Shown: in pieces, positions 19,120 through 29,640 of the stretch
Layout: each line of letters opens with the position of its first letter
How positions within the stretch are numbered: position 1 is the first letter of the stretch
Assembly (NCBI GenBank): GCA_963824275.1
Contig: CAWGOT010000008.1
Coordinates: 186,001-250,000 of the forward strand
Source of the DNA: JANXQG01 sp963824275
Lineage (GTDB): Bacteria > Planctomycetota > Planctomycetia > Pirellulales > Thermoguttaceae
Reading direction: 5' to 3'
Length of the DNA stretch: 64,000 bases
The notes under the pieces: model-generated
What the model was told of the DNA's origin: nothing
The model's database searches: none
What the model saw: the letters and a program-made list of their open reading frames with translations, nothing else
Program-made: the position numbers and the translations under genes

Positions 19120-22100
19120 TCAGCGTGTTGATGCCGGCCGGTGAATGGCCGAAACCGGCGCAGGCCGACGAGGACGCCCAGGCCGCCGCGCCGCGCCGCC
19201 GATCGACCCAGTGCCGATTGCGCTGACGCCCGAGCCGCGCCGAGCGAAGGAATCCGATCGCCGCCCCCGGACAGCCCGCCGATCAGCGAGGAGCCGATCC
19301 ACTGCGCGGCGACCGACGGTGAAGAGCCGCAGCTCGCTCGCGCCTTGGATGACGTAGAAGAACACGGGGGTGAGGAAGATGCCGAAGAGCGTCACGCCGA
19401 GCATGCCGCTGAAGACGGCCAGTGCCCAGCGAGCGCCGCATCTCGGCCCCGGCGCCGGTGGCGATCACCAGCGGCACGACGCCCAGGATGAAGGCGAACG
19501 AGGTCATCAGGATCGGCCGCAGCCGCAGCCGGGAGGCCTCCTCCGTGGCCTCGTAGCGGGACTGGCCCGCCGCGTGCAGGTCGCCGGGCGAACTCCACGA
19601 TCAGGATCGAGTTCTTGCAGGCCAGCCCGACCAGCACCACCAGGCCGATCTGCACGAAGATGTCCACCGACTCCGTGGCTCGCCAGCACGCCGGCCATGG
19701 AACAGAGCAGGCACAGCGGCACCACCAGGATCACCGCCAGCGGCAACGACCAGCTTTCGTAGAGCGCGGCGAGGGCCAGAAACACGCACACCACGGCCAA
19801 GGCGAAGACGTACAGCGTCGTGTCGCCCGCCCGGATCTGCATGAACATCAACTCGGTCCATTCCGTCTTCATCGACAGCAGCAGCGTCTCGTCGGCACGT
19901 GCGCTCGACGTCCTCGATGACGTCGCCGGAGCTGACCCCGGGCTGCAAGCTGCCGGTGATCGAGGCGGCCGTGTGGAGGTTGTAGCGGTTGACGAAGATC
20001 GGCCCGCCCGTCTGGCGCACGTTGACCAGCGTGCCCAGCGGCACCATCTGCCCCTGGTTGTTGCGGACCTCCAGCAGATTGATGTCCGGCACCTGCTGGC
20101 GATAGTCGCCCTCGGCCTGGACGTGACCTGCCAATGGCGGCCGAAGGCGTTGAAGCTGTTGACGTAGAGCGAGCCCAGGTAGATCCCCAGCGTCTGGTTC
20201 ACGTCGGTGCAAGGAACGCCCAGCGCGGCGGCCTTGGTGCGGTCGATGTCCAGGAAGAGCTGCGGCGTATTGGAGCGGAACTGCGTGGAGACGCCGCACC
20301 AGTCCCGCGCTGCTGCTGCAGCTTGCCGACCAGGGCGTTGGTCTGCTGGTCGCAGGGTCGGCAGGCCCAGGCCGCCGCGGTCCTCGACCATGAGCTTGAA
20401 GCCGCCGGCGACGCTCAGGCCCGGAACCGGCGGCGCCCCGAAGACCACGACCTGCGCGTCCTGGACCTGCTGGGCCCATGCCTGGCTGCAGGCGGTCCAT
20501 GATCGCCGTGTCGCGCAATTCCGGGCTGCGCCGCTTGTCGAACGGGTCCAGGATGATGAACATCGAGCCGAAGTTCGAACCGTTGGCCCGCCACGACGAA
20601 CGAATAGCCGGCCATGGTGATGGTGTGCGCCACGCCGGGATACCGGGGTAGTGTTGGCGGTCGTCGGGATCGCCCTGGGCGATCTTGCGGCCTCGGCAAG
20701 GGCTGCCTGCGTGCGGTTCAGCGACGTGGCGTCGGGAAGTTGGATGCTGGCCATGGATTCGGCCCTGGTCCTGCTGCGGGACGAAGCCCCTGGGGGCCTG
20801 CCGGAAGACCTGAACGGTCAACGCCAGCAGTGCCACGTAGACCACCAGGACCACGACGCTCACGCGCAGCAGTTTTCCCACACTCCAGGCGTAGGCCGCC
20901 GTGTGCGGCCGAAGGCGGCGTTGAACACGCGGCAAAACAGGGCCAGCGGCGACCACGGGACGAGAATCCTGCCAGTCGGAGTTCAGCCTTTAGGCGGTCT
21001 GGCCGCACCTCCGCCTAAAGGCGGGACTCCGCTGCTGCGGCCCTTTCTTGCGCAGCAGGATGGCGGCCAGGGCCGGGCTGAGCGTCAGCGAGTTGATGGC
21101 CGAGAAGACCGTGGAGACGGCGATCGTCACCGCGAACTGCTTGAAGAACCGGCCGGTGATGCCGCTGATGAACGCGCAGGGCACGAACACCGCGCAGAGC
21201 ACCAGCGCCACGGCGATCACCGGGCCGGTCACCTCCGTCCATCGCCTTCCGCGCGGCGTCGCGCGGCGTCAGGCCGCGTTCCAGCCAGCGCTCGACGTTC
21301 TCCACGACCACGATCGCGTCGTCCACCACGATGCAGACCGCCAGCACCAGCCCGAAGAGCGAGATATTGTTCAAACTGAAGCCCACCGCCGCCATGGCGG
21401 CGAACGTGCCGATGATGGCCACCGGCACGGCGATCATGGGGATCAGCACGCCCCGCCAGTCTTGCAGGAAGACCAGCACCACGAGCGCCGACCAGGACCA
21501 CGGCCTCGAACAAGGTCTTGACCACGTCCCACACCGACTCGCGGATGAAGGGCGTGGTGTCGTAGGCGATCTGGTACTCGATCCCCGGGGGAAACGCTTC
21601 TTCAGTTCCGCCATCTTGAGCTTGCACGCGGTTGGCGACGTCCAGGGCGTTGGTGCCGGGGAGTTGAAAGACGGCCATTCCCACCGATTGGTTGCCGTCG
21701 AAGGTCTGCGCCTGGTTGTAGTTCAGCGCGCCCATTTCCACGCGGGCGATGTCGCGGAGCCGGACGATGCCGGACGAAGGCCGCGAGGGAGCGGAGGAGG
21801 GGCGTCGCGCCGCGCCGCGACAGTGGTCGACGCCGCGGCCGCGCCGCCGGTGTCGTTATCGCCCGATTCCGCGCTGAGCGCCGGCGTCGCCCCGCTGCTG
21901 ATCGTCTGGCGAGCCCCGCCGGCGGTGGATCCGCCCGCACCGCTGCTCGTCCCGCCGCCGCTGGGAGCCGTGCCGCTGGCAACACTGCTGCCGGCAACAC
22001 TGGTGGACGGCGCGGCCGCGGCCGGCGAACTCGTCGCGGCCGGTGCCGGCAGAACCGCGGAGCAGGGCGGTAATGGCCATCGTGCCCACGTTGGAGTTCG

Positions 22101-22993
22101 TCGCGGCGGCGATCGCCGCGGCCGTTTGCAGAGGGCCGGCCGCGGCCTGCGCCACGGCGGCGACCGAAGTCGGGACCGGGCCCGACTGCCACGCGTGGAC
22201 ATCGGCAGCGGCGCTCGTCGCGCCGGCCTTGACGATGATGTCGCCGAATTGCTCCGGCTCGCTCAGGCGGCCCAGCGCGTCGATGGGAATTTCGAAGGGC
22301 TGGCTGGGGGCCGTCGGCGGCTGGCCGATCTGCCCGGCCGGCACGTCGATATTCTGGTCTGGATCGCGGCCGCCACGTCGCCCGCGTTGATGCCCGCAGG
22401 CGGCCATCTTCTGCGGATCGAGCCAGGCCCGAATGCTGTAGTCCCGCTCGCCGAAGATATGGCACGTCCGAGACCCCGTCCACGCGCAGCAACTCGTCGC
22501 GGAATGTTGATCATGGCGAAGTTGCTCAGGTAGAGGTCGTCGTAGCGGCCGTCCGGGCTGTACAGACTGATGATCATCAGGATGTCGGGCGTCCGCTTGC
22601 GGATCGAGATCCCCTGGTTTTGCACCTCGGTGGGCAGCATGGGCATCGCCAGCATCACGCGGTTCTGCACCATCACCAAGGCCGTGTTCAGGTTGGTGCC
22701 CACGTCGAAGGTGACCGACAGCGAGTAGCAGCCGTCGTTGCCCATCTGCGACGACATGTACAGCATGCCCTCCACGCCGTTGACCTGCTGCTCGATCGGC
22801 GCGGCGACCGTGTCGGCCACGACCTGGGCGCTGGCGCCGGGATAGGTGATCGATGACCTGGATCGACGGCGGCGTGATCTGCGGGTATTGCGCGATCGGC
22901 AGGCTCAACAGCGCAATCGCGCCGGTCAAGGTGATGACGATCGACAGCACCGTGGCAAAGATCGGGCGATCGATGAAGAAATGGGAAATCATG
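19120..22993 (-). CDS. RND efflux permease, second tandem copy (heavily frame-disrupted)
   Basis: A paralogue of the downstream copy with the same family landmarks: 'MISHFFIDRPIFATVLSIVI', 'VNGVEGMLYMSSQMGNDG', 'VCIVVDDAIVVVENVERWLE', 'GVLIPMIAVPVAIIGTFAAM', 'RGFVPQQDQG' and 'SILIVEFA'. The initiating ATG at 22993 overlaps the stop of the adaptor gene in one frame (ATGA). Many frame changes split it. It contains an unusually long low-complexity insertion (about 21770-22230, about 150 residues) and an in-frame palindromic repeat at 20977-21031 in the cytoplasmic loop between the two halves. Two adjacent RND permeases suggest an MdtBC-like hetero-trimer. No outer-membrane channel gene follows. 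Confidence 0.75.
20977..21031. repeat. Palindromic repeat inside RND permease gene (same family as 3661-3718)
   Basis: Arms 20977-20997 and 21011-21031 are inverted copies with two mismatches and share the core CCTTTAGGCGG / CCGCCTAAAGG with the copy in the TPR gene. It sits in the hydrophilic loop between the two transmembrane halves of the permease. Confidence 0.8.
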
Positions 22994-24359
22994 GCGCCTT
23001 GGCTGCCGGTGCGGCGCTTGTCGGTGTGGCACTTGTCGCCGGTGCGGCGCTGCTTGCCGGTCGCGGCGAGCTTCGCTCGCTGCGGCGCTGCTCTTGCCGG
23101 GGCGGCAGTCGAGGCACTGCCCGTGGCCGCGGGGGTTGCCTTGGCAGTGCCTCCCAGTTGTTCGTTCTTTGCCCCGTGCCCGTCCAGCGTGGGCATGGGA
23201 ACCTGCTCGGGTTGAACCTCCGTGTCGGGCGGATTTGCTGCAACGCCCCGACAACGACCAGGTCGTCCGCCTTCAATCCGTCCGTGATAACTCGCAGTCC
23301 GTCGCTTTCGAGCGACCCCGTCGTGACGCGGCGAGACTGGACCTTTGGTCGTGGGGTCAACCACGTAGACAAACTTCAGGTCCTGGTCCGACAAGATGGC
23401 GCGATCGATGACCAGCACGGCCGCGTGCGGTTGCCCGATCGGCAGCCGGATCCGCACGAACATGCCGGGCAACAACAATCGGCGGCCGCCGGGCGGCAAG
23501 GGATTCGGCAGAGGATTGTCGAACACTCCGCGCACCAGGATGCTGCCCGTGGTCGGATTGACCTGGTTATTGGCGAAGTCGATGTAGCCCTCGCGCGGAT
23601 AGCCTTCTTCGCCCTGCAAGCCCATGAAGATCGGAATGTGCCCGATTGCGTAGGGCTTGATCGTTCCCGCGTTGATCGCCTTCCGCACGCGGAGCACGGT
23701 AGGCTCGTCCACGTCGAAGTAGGCATACATGGGATCCTGCGAAACGACGGTGGTGAGCACGGTTTGGTCCTGGCTGACGAGGTTGCCGGTCGTGAGGTAA
23801 TAGCGGCTCACCTGGCCGTCGATGGGAGAGGTCACTTTGCAGAAATCGAGATTGAGCTTGGCGGTCTTCAGACTGGCTTCGGCGACCTTGACCTGGGCCT
23901 CGGCCTGTTTGACCGCCGCGCGGTCCTGGTCGAGTTGCAGTGCGCTGACCGCCCCAGGCGTGGTTTTCGCCAATTGCTCGTCGCGGGCACTCGTCACGTC
24001 GGCCAGGTCGCGTTGCGCCTTGTAAAAGCCGACTTGGCTCTCGGCTTGATCATACAGGGCCTGGTAGGGTCGGGGATCGATCTCGAAGAGCAGAGATCCG
24101 GCCTTCACGTCCGACCCCTCCTTGAACTTGGGCGCCTGCAGGTATCCCGTCGCCCTGGCCACGATGTTCACCGATTGGACGGCCTGGGTCCGGCCGGTAA
24201 AATCGACGTAGTCGGTTATTTCGCGCTGGATGGGGTGGCTGACCGGCACCGCCGTCGGGGCCGCCGGCGCTGCCTGCACCGTCTTACCGCGCAGCCCGCC
24301 GCGGCAAGCAGCAAACCGCTACATCCGCAGGACAAAAGAAAAAAACTCCGCAAGTTCAC
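22989..24359 (-). CDS. RND periplasmic adaptor lipoprotein (AcrA/MexA type), frame-disrupted
   Basis: The start is taken as GTG at 24359, with GGAGAG upstream. It gives a lipoprotein signal whose lipobox is 'LAAAGC'. After a frame change near 24290 the mature adaptor follows: 'PVSHPIQREITDYVDFTGRT', the lipoyl half 'FKEGSDVKAGSLLFEID', a coiled-coil hairpin, 'VTSPIDGQVSRYYLTTGNLV', and the beta-barrel with 'LLLPGMFVRIRLPIG'. A repeat-derived insert ('PLPNPLPPGG') precedes that last motif. A frame change near 23340 hides the membrane-proximal segment 'SDGLRVITDGLKADDLVVV'. The Ala/Pro-rich tail ends with a TGA overlapping the permease ATG. It heads the RND operon. Confidence 0.8.
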
Positions 24360-24753
24360 GTCTGGTCTCTCCGATCGAGGGCTTGCCTGCAAACAGGTTG
24401 ACAACGACACCAATTTCTCCCAATCTTCCCGGTTTCAACCAACTTCCGCCCGTCGATTGGCGGCTACCAAGATGACAGGAATGATCCAGATCGATGTCGC
24501 AACACTCTATTTTCGCCGTGCTTTCGCGATCCTGCAAGGCCGTAGGGCGAGAGTGTAAAATATTCATCATGCCTGAATGCGTCAAATCACGGTGGATCCT
24601 TGCCCGAACTTGCCCGATTTCAATACTCGAATTTGGCCAAATCCTGTCGGGAACGCGGGACACCCGCTTTCCCGATAGGACTTCGGCCGGCTGGAAGTAT
24701 CATAATTTATGTTATTAGTGATAATTAGCATCAATTAGTGTTCCCCTCTTCTT

Positions 24754-24791
24754 CCGCCCCCGGTTCGCTACACCAGGGGCGGGTTTCTTTT
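24754..24791 (+). terminator. Probable rho-independent terminator
   Basis: CCGCCCC (24754-24760) pairs with GGGGCGG (24776-24782), followed by TTTCTTTT. It lies just before the RtcA remnant, in a gap of about 440 bp (24360-24798) with no gene; the gene it once served may have been lost. Confidence 0.55.
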
Positions 24792-24798
24792 CACCGAA

Positions 24799-25146
24799 TT
24801 GTCATTGCTGAAAGAAGCAAGGCCGATGACTGAACGACTGTTGAAGGTTTTCACGGGTTTCGGCCAGTTGGGCGTGAAGGCTGAAGAGGTGGCGATGCAG
24901 GCGCTTGGCGAGGCCCGCGAATACCTGGCGGCCGGTGTGCCGGTGGGGAAGCACCTGGCCGATCAACTCATGCTTCCGCTGGCGATCGGCGTCCACCTGG
25001 GGACGGGAGGCGGCGTCTTCCGCACCATGCCGCTCACCCGGCACAGCACGACGCACTTGGAAGTTATTCGCGACTTCCTGGGAGTCGAGGCCCAAGTGAG
25101 TGCGGAAGGTGGCAAGGCTTGCGTGGTACGGTTCGGATTCCAATAG
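24799..25146 (+). pseudogene. rtcA: C-terminal remnant of RNA 3'-terminal phosphate cyclase (RtcA)
   Basis: The 115 codons match the end of RtcA in plan: 'VFTGFGQLGVKAEEVA', then 'YLAAGVPVGKHLADQLMLPL' and a final 'HLEVIRDFLGVE'. Intact cyclases are about 340 residues, and the N-terminal two thirds, including the adenylylated His region, are absent. AT-rich intergenic DNA and a terminator lie upstream in their place. It is probably a relic. It runs towards the SUKH gene (17 bp apart, convergent). Confidence 0.7.
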
Positions 25147-25162
25147 AGGACGCCAACTGTTG

Positions 25163-25952
25163 CTATCTGCCCGAACGGTATTGCCGGTCAATTTCAGCGA
25201 TCGCTGCACGAAGCCAATGGTTGTACCAATCAAGAAAGAAAAAAGCCTCTCGATGCAGCGAGTACGAATTCTCCACCTTGAACGATGTATTGTGCAAGTC
25301 TGTCCGCATCGATATTGGAACATAATCACCCAAATTGGGATCGGTGACCCAGACCTGACCTCGGAACGGTCCGTTGAGCACAAGAACCGCGTAGATTCCA
25401 GACCCATAGTGCGCGACCTTGATCGCACCGTCACCGAATGGGATTGCCATGAACCGATTTCGATTGGCCTCGTTCTCGGCGCGTAGGCGAGCGTCCCAGC
25501 GTGGGATCTGGACTTGCCACATTTCGTCGGTGATCGAACGATAGGGATTGACTAAAGGAAATGGACGTGAAGCGGCAGTTGTGCTGCCCGATCCGTTAGG
25601 ATCGTAGCTTGCCGCAACGTCATCGAATTCCAGCCGCTTTGCCACCTTTCCCGTCTCGTCCTTAAGGACAGCAGCCATTTTCCGAGGAGTACTTGGGCTG
25701 TGGCTCCGCCGGCTTTTGCAATGGTATGAGGCCATATCCGGGGCCAGCGCCACCGTTCCCGACCTCAATCAGGAACCTGCGGTGCTCGTCTGGAAGTCCA
25801 ACGCCATAAAGCGATTCCAACGTCGCAACTTCCGGCTCGGACAGGCGTGGTCCGAATTTGTAGTGGTGCAATTCGCATCCAAAAAGGCGCCGCTTCGGAT
25901 CACGCTTTGCAAGCTCCTGCACCCGTTCCGCAAATTGGTGATAATCGGTCAT
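25163..25952 (-). CDS. SMI1/KNR4 (SUKH) family protein, one frameshift
   Basis: The N-terminal part (from ATG 25952) has the SUKH signature 'LSEPEVATLESLYGVGLPDE' followed by 'FLIEVGNGGAGPGYGLIPL'. Near 25690 the frame shifts, and the rest ('YAVLVLNGPFRGQVWVTDPN', 'FFLDWYNHWL') completes a protein of about 260 residues in the other frame. SUKH proteins often act as immunity proteins to polymorphic toxins; no toxin gene is seen next to it, so the role here is open. Confidence 0.75.
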
Positions 25953-25980
25953 GAGAAATTGCCGTTCTTGTTGAATGGCG

Positions 25981-27257
25981 CTAGAACAACCCGCCGATCG
26001 CCCGGCCAAGCGCCTGCATGCCGCGGCCGATCTCCTCGATCGAGGGCACTCCGAAGCTCACCCGTAGCATGTTCCGCCGCCGCGGCAGCCCTCCTGTGGA
26101 TAGCAGCCCTCGCCCGGCACGTAAAGCACGCCCTCGGCAACCGCCCTGGGGAACAAGGGGCCGTCGACGCCCGTATCGATCGACTCCGGCAGCCGCATCC
26201 AGACGTACAGCCCGCCCGTCGGCCGCTCCCATTGGACACCCAGCGGTTTCAACTCCGCTTCGGCCGCCGCCAGCATGGCGTCGAGCTTCTCCCGGTAACT
26301 CCGCCGCAGACCGGCGACGTGGCGGTCGAAGAGGCCCATTTCCATCACCGTCGCCATCAACACCTGGTTGAAATGGGGCGAGCCGAAATCGACGTTGCCC
26401 TTCTGGGCCAGCAGCGGTTCGACCAGCTTGGGCGGCAGGATCCCCCATCCGACGCGGATCCCCGGCGAATAGGGCTTCGAGAAGGTCCCGGCGTGAATCA
26501 CGCGATCCCCTTCTTCATCCAGGGAATGCAGACTCGGCAGTTCATCGCCGTAATAGCGCAGCTCGCGATAGGCCGCGTCCTCGATCAAGTAGATCGTACA
26601 CGCATGCGACCACCGCCGGGCGATCTCGATCAACGCCTGCCGCCGGGCCAGGCTGGTGGTGACGCCGGTCGGATTGTCGTAATAGCTGCCCAGGTAGACG
26701 GCCTTTACGAGGGCCAGTTCCCCGGCCGCCTTCCGCCTCGCCAGTTCCTGCTCCAGGGCCTCGGGGATCATGCCCTGGGAGTCGATCTCCACGCCCACCG
26801 TCCGCGCGCCGAGGTTGGCCAGCGTGCCCATGAAGACGAAGTAGCTTGGCGCGGCCGAGAGCACGATGTCGCCAGGGTCCAGGAGCGTGTCGGCCACAAG
26901 GTGCAGGAGCTGGTTGCTGCCGGCGGTGATCACGACCTGGTCCACGGACGGCGGCTTGCTGCGGCTTGCCGCTCCGTCGGCCGCCGCCATGCGGGCGAGA
27001 ATCGCCTCGCGGAGCGGCAGGTAGCCGATGGTCGTCCCATATTGCAAAGCGGCCCGGGCCAGAGGCGGGCTCGACCACAACGTCGCGAGGGCCTCCTGGG
27101 TAGCCTCCACCGGCAAGGTCGCCTGATCGACGAAACCGGCGGCCAGCGACACCATGTGCGGCCGGGCCAGGGCCTCGGCCATGAGGCGGCTGATGAGCCT
27201 GCGGCTGCCTGCCCACCGGGCCCGGCGACTCAATCCATGCTGTTGATCGTCTGCCAT
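25981..27257 (-). CDS. PLP-dependent aminotransferase (class I/II, 2-aminoadipate-type), one frameshift at the C-terminus
   Basis: Fold-type I aminotransferase of about 425 residues. Visible are 'VVITAGSNQLLHLVADTLLD' (cofactor phosphate region), 'YYDNPTGVTTSLARR', 'YLIEDAAYRELRYYGDELP' and the PLP lysine segment 'GTFSKPYSPGIRVGW'. It resembles LysN-like or MocR-C-terminal aminotransferases that act on 2-aminoadipate or aromatic amino acids; exact substrate unknown. A frame change near 26085-26100 hides the last 30 residues ('MLRVSFGVPSIEEIGRGMQA'), which end at 25981. Confidence 0.88.
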
Positions 27258-27368
27258 GTTCCTGTCCTGCGAAATGCCCGGCGCCTGCTGGGCCCCTACG
27301 AAGCTGAGTTTTCTAAACTGGCAATTCTAACCTGGTGGCAATCTAGGTAAACATAGGTTCTAAGTCAA

Positions 27369-27393
27369 CTGTAATTCAGACGTAAGCGGTGGC
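27369..27393 (+). repeat. Left terminal inverted repeat of the 4.2-kb transposon
   Basis: Perfect inverse of 31513-31537; outermost bases CTG. Target duplication CTAAGTCAA immediately outside. Confidence 0.93.
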
Positions 27394-27581
27394 CGGGCGG
27401 CGGCTTCGTAGGAGGCCACGGCAAGCCTCCGGGGGTCGAGGGACGACAAGAGGCCCATTCTGCCGTTGCCGGTGCGTGGCGGCCAGTGCCGCTCCCTCAG
27501 CGCCGCGCCACTCTTCTTCGGCGCTCCATTCCGGCCCAATCCTTCAATTTTCCTGCTGGGCGGATTTTTTTTCCGGAGCCC

Positions 27582-27609
27582 TTGACTTCTGTGGGTTAAT
27601 ATTTATAAT
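27582..27609 (+). promoter_or_regulatory. Sigma-70-type promoter for the transposase operon
   Basis: TTGACT (27582-27587), 16-base spacer, TATAAT (27604-27609). It lies inside the transposon, about 175 bp before the first transposase start. Confidence 0.7.
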
Positions 27610-27790
27610 GATACACAGATAACGGTTCCTCCCTCTCCTCAGGCGATGCCATGTCCCACGACCTCAGCTCCTTCCGCCGGGGAGCATTCCGGTCCTGTAG
27701 GAGGCAATTGGTCTGGAAAAAAACCTTCGAATCGTCGATAAGGGCGGTCCTATTTCACCGTTTTGGCGGAAAGGAGTTCCACCATGCCCT

Positions 27791-29212
27791 ATGTCACGGA
27801 CGACGACTCGAAGGCGGTCAAGAAGGATAACAGAAATCGAGCAGCAGTTGCAAGAGACAAAATCGGAATTGGACCGATGGTTGGCGGCGGGCGGCACGCC
27901 GAGCAACGCCGGGGAATTGGCCCAGAGGGAGCGGGAAGGCAAGGTCCTGACGGATCGGCTCCAGGCGTTGGCCACGGCGTTGGAAATGCAACGGGCGTTG
28001 GCCGGCCCGGCATTGCACGAGCAGGAACGGAGGCTGGCCAAAGCTTCGCCCAAGAAGATGAAGGACTTCGGCTATCGGCCGGTGACGGTGCAGTTTCTGG
28101 GAGGGCTGGAGGTGGAACTGATGGCCCGTTACTGGTGCCGCAGCCAGGCGCGTGCGGACAAGGGGAAAGGAAGCTACTTCGGCCTGGTACTGTTGGGCGT
28201 GTGCGACCGCTGCACGCCCGCCTTGGCCAGCGAAGTGGCCCAGCTTGCCGCGGCGCTGGGTTCCTTCGAGGACGCCCAATCGCGGCTGCGGCAGATGGGG
28301 GTCAAGATGTCGATCCGGCGGATCGCCACCGTGGCTTATCATTTCGCCCAGCGAGCACGAAGAGGGCAGGAATTGGAAGGCATGGGCATCGGGGGATCGC
28401 TGGCGGGGAAACGGGTGGTGATTTCCACGGACGGTGGAAGACTCCGCGTCCGCAAGAACAAGCGGGGTAAAAAGACCAAGAAGGGGCGGTCTCGTTATCG
28501 CACCGATTGGCGCGAGCCCAAGCTGTTGGTGATCTACGTGGTGGATGACAAGGGGCGAATCGACCGGGAATTCGCGCCAGTCATGGACGGTACGCTCCAG
28601 GGTCCCGACGAGGTGTTCCGGCTCCTGGAATTCTATCTTCGTGAGCTGGGGGTCAACCAAGCGACGGAAGTCTTGTTCATCGCCGACGGGGCGACGTGGA
28701 TTTGGCAACGGGTGACCAAGTTGTGGCAACGTCTGGGGCTCGTGGGAATCCGCTGCTGGGAGTTAGTCGATTTCTACCATGTAGTTGAGCATGTCTATGC
28801 TTTGGCTGCTTTAAACACTTCGTGGCGGAAATCACGACGCAAGCGCTGGGCCACGCAACAGCGGCGTCGTTTGTGGCGTGGGGAACTGAAGGCGTTCACC
28901 GCGGAGGTGGAACGGCTCTGTCGGGGGAAACGGGGCAAGGGGTGGGCCCGTGAACGGGACTATTTGCTGCGCAACGCCCGTGCGGGGCGTCTGGACTATG
29001 CCAAGGCGCGTCGCGCGAAAATGCCCATCGGCAGCGGCGCGATGGAGAGCGCGGTCCGCCGTGTGGTCAACTTGCGGCTGAAGGGAGCGGGTATCTTCTG
29101 GCACGAGGAACACGCCGAGCAAATGCTGTTATTGCGGACGTATTACAAGTCGAAACAGTGGCAAGTCCTAGTGAACAAAGCCTTTGTGACCCCACTGACA
29201 AACGCCGCCTAG
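27791..29212 (+). CDS. ISKra4-family-like transposase
   Basis: 473 residues. The N-terminal third has helical, charged segments. The catalytic region shows 'GKRVVISTDGGRLRVRKN' (first Asp), 'ATEVLFIADGATWIW' (second Asp), 'VDFYHVVEHVYALA', and the C-terminal 'PIGSGAMESAVRRVVNLRLK' (Glu), all typical of ISKra4-type DDE enzymes. An alternative ATG at 27784 has a better-spaced AAGGAG and reads 'MPYVTDDDSKAVKK' before shifting into this frame, so a one-base error or programmed frameshift near 27830 is possible. It is the first gene of the transposon operon, 16 bp before the next. Confidence 0.85.
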   Translation: MSRTTTRRRSRRITEIEQQLQETKSELDRWLAAGGTPSNAGELAQREREGKVLTDRLQALATALEMQRALAGPALHEQERRLAKASPKKMKDFGYRPVTVQFLGGLEVELMARYWCRSQARADKGKGSYFGLVLLGVCDRCTPALASEVAQLAAALGSFEDAQSRLRQMGVKMSIRRIATVAYHFAQRARRGQELEGMGIGGSLAGKRVVISTDGGRLRVRKNKRGKKTKKGRSRYRTDWREPKLLVIYVVDDKGRIDREFAPVMDGTLQGPDEVFRLLEFYLRELGVNQATEVLFIADGATWIWQRVTKLWQRLGLVGIRCWELVDFYHVVEHVYALAALNTSWRKSRRKRWATQQRRRLWRGELKAFTAEVERLCRGKRGKGWARERDYLLRNARAGRLDYAKARRAKMPIGSGAMESAVRRVVNLRLKGAGIFWHEEHAEQMLLLRTYYKSKQWQVLVNKAFVTPLTNAA

Positions 29213-29228
29213 CTCCTATGAAACCGAA

Positions 29229-29636
29229 ATGCTCCCCTTCCGCCGGCAACTTCATGAACTCCAGCAACAACTCCCGCTCCTCTTGGAGTCGTTCCTCGGG
29301 CGGGAACCACTTCTGCCCGGCTCGATGTACACTCTTCGCCGCCGTTGCGGAAAACCCACCTGCCACTGTGCGCGAGGCGAACTCCACGCCAGCACCGTGC
29401 TGAGCTACCGTGGTCAGGGCCGGCCGCAAAACATTAGCCCGCCGCCGGAGCAGGTTTCCGCCGTGCAAAAACTCACCGACGACTACCGGCAGTTTCGTCA
29501 GGCCCGCAGCCAACTCCTGCGGTTGCAGCGACAGATCGTGGAGCTCATTGACGGCATCGAAACGGCGCGGGTGCAGGAGGGGGAACGCCGTTTCCAAAAA
29601 CTTCGTGCTTCCTTTGCCCCTCATCCCCGGAGGTAA
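29229..29636 (+). CDS. Small transposon-associated protein (DUF6788-like)
   Basis: 135 residues. An N-terminal helical segment, then a Cys/His cluster 'LRRRCGKPTCHCARGELH' that looks like a small zinc- or nucleic-acid-binding site, and a C-terminal coiled coil ('LRLQRQIVELIDGIE'). Proteins of this type often accompany transposase genes. It lies 16 bp after the ISKra4-like transposase and 4 bp before the IS4-type one, which suggests co-translation. Role unknown; possibly a transposase accessory. Confidence 0.65.
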   Translation: MLPFRRQLHELQQQLPLLLESFLGREPLLPGSMYTLRRRCGKPTCHCARGELHASTVLSYRGQGRPQNISPPPEQVSAVQKLTDDYRQFRQARSQLLRLQRQIVELIDGIETARVQEGERRFQKLRASFAPHPRR

Positions 29637-29640
29637 TGCC

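Noticed and set aside
22846..24558. Long plus-strand open frame (570 codons) opposite the RND adaptor and permease
   Set aside because: It is the GC-rich antisense of recognised efflux genes, His/Arg/Gly-rich without domains.
25716..27350. 544-codon plus-strand frame opposite the aminotransferase
   Set aside because: Antisense to a clear aminotransferase with visible active-site motifs.
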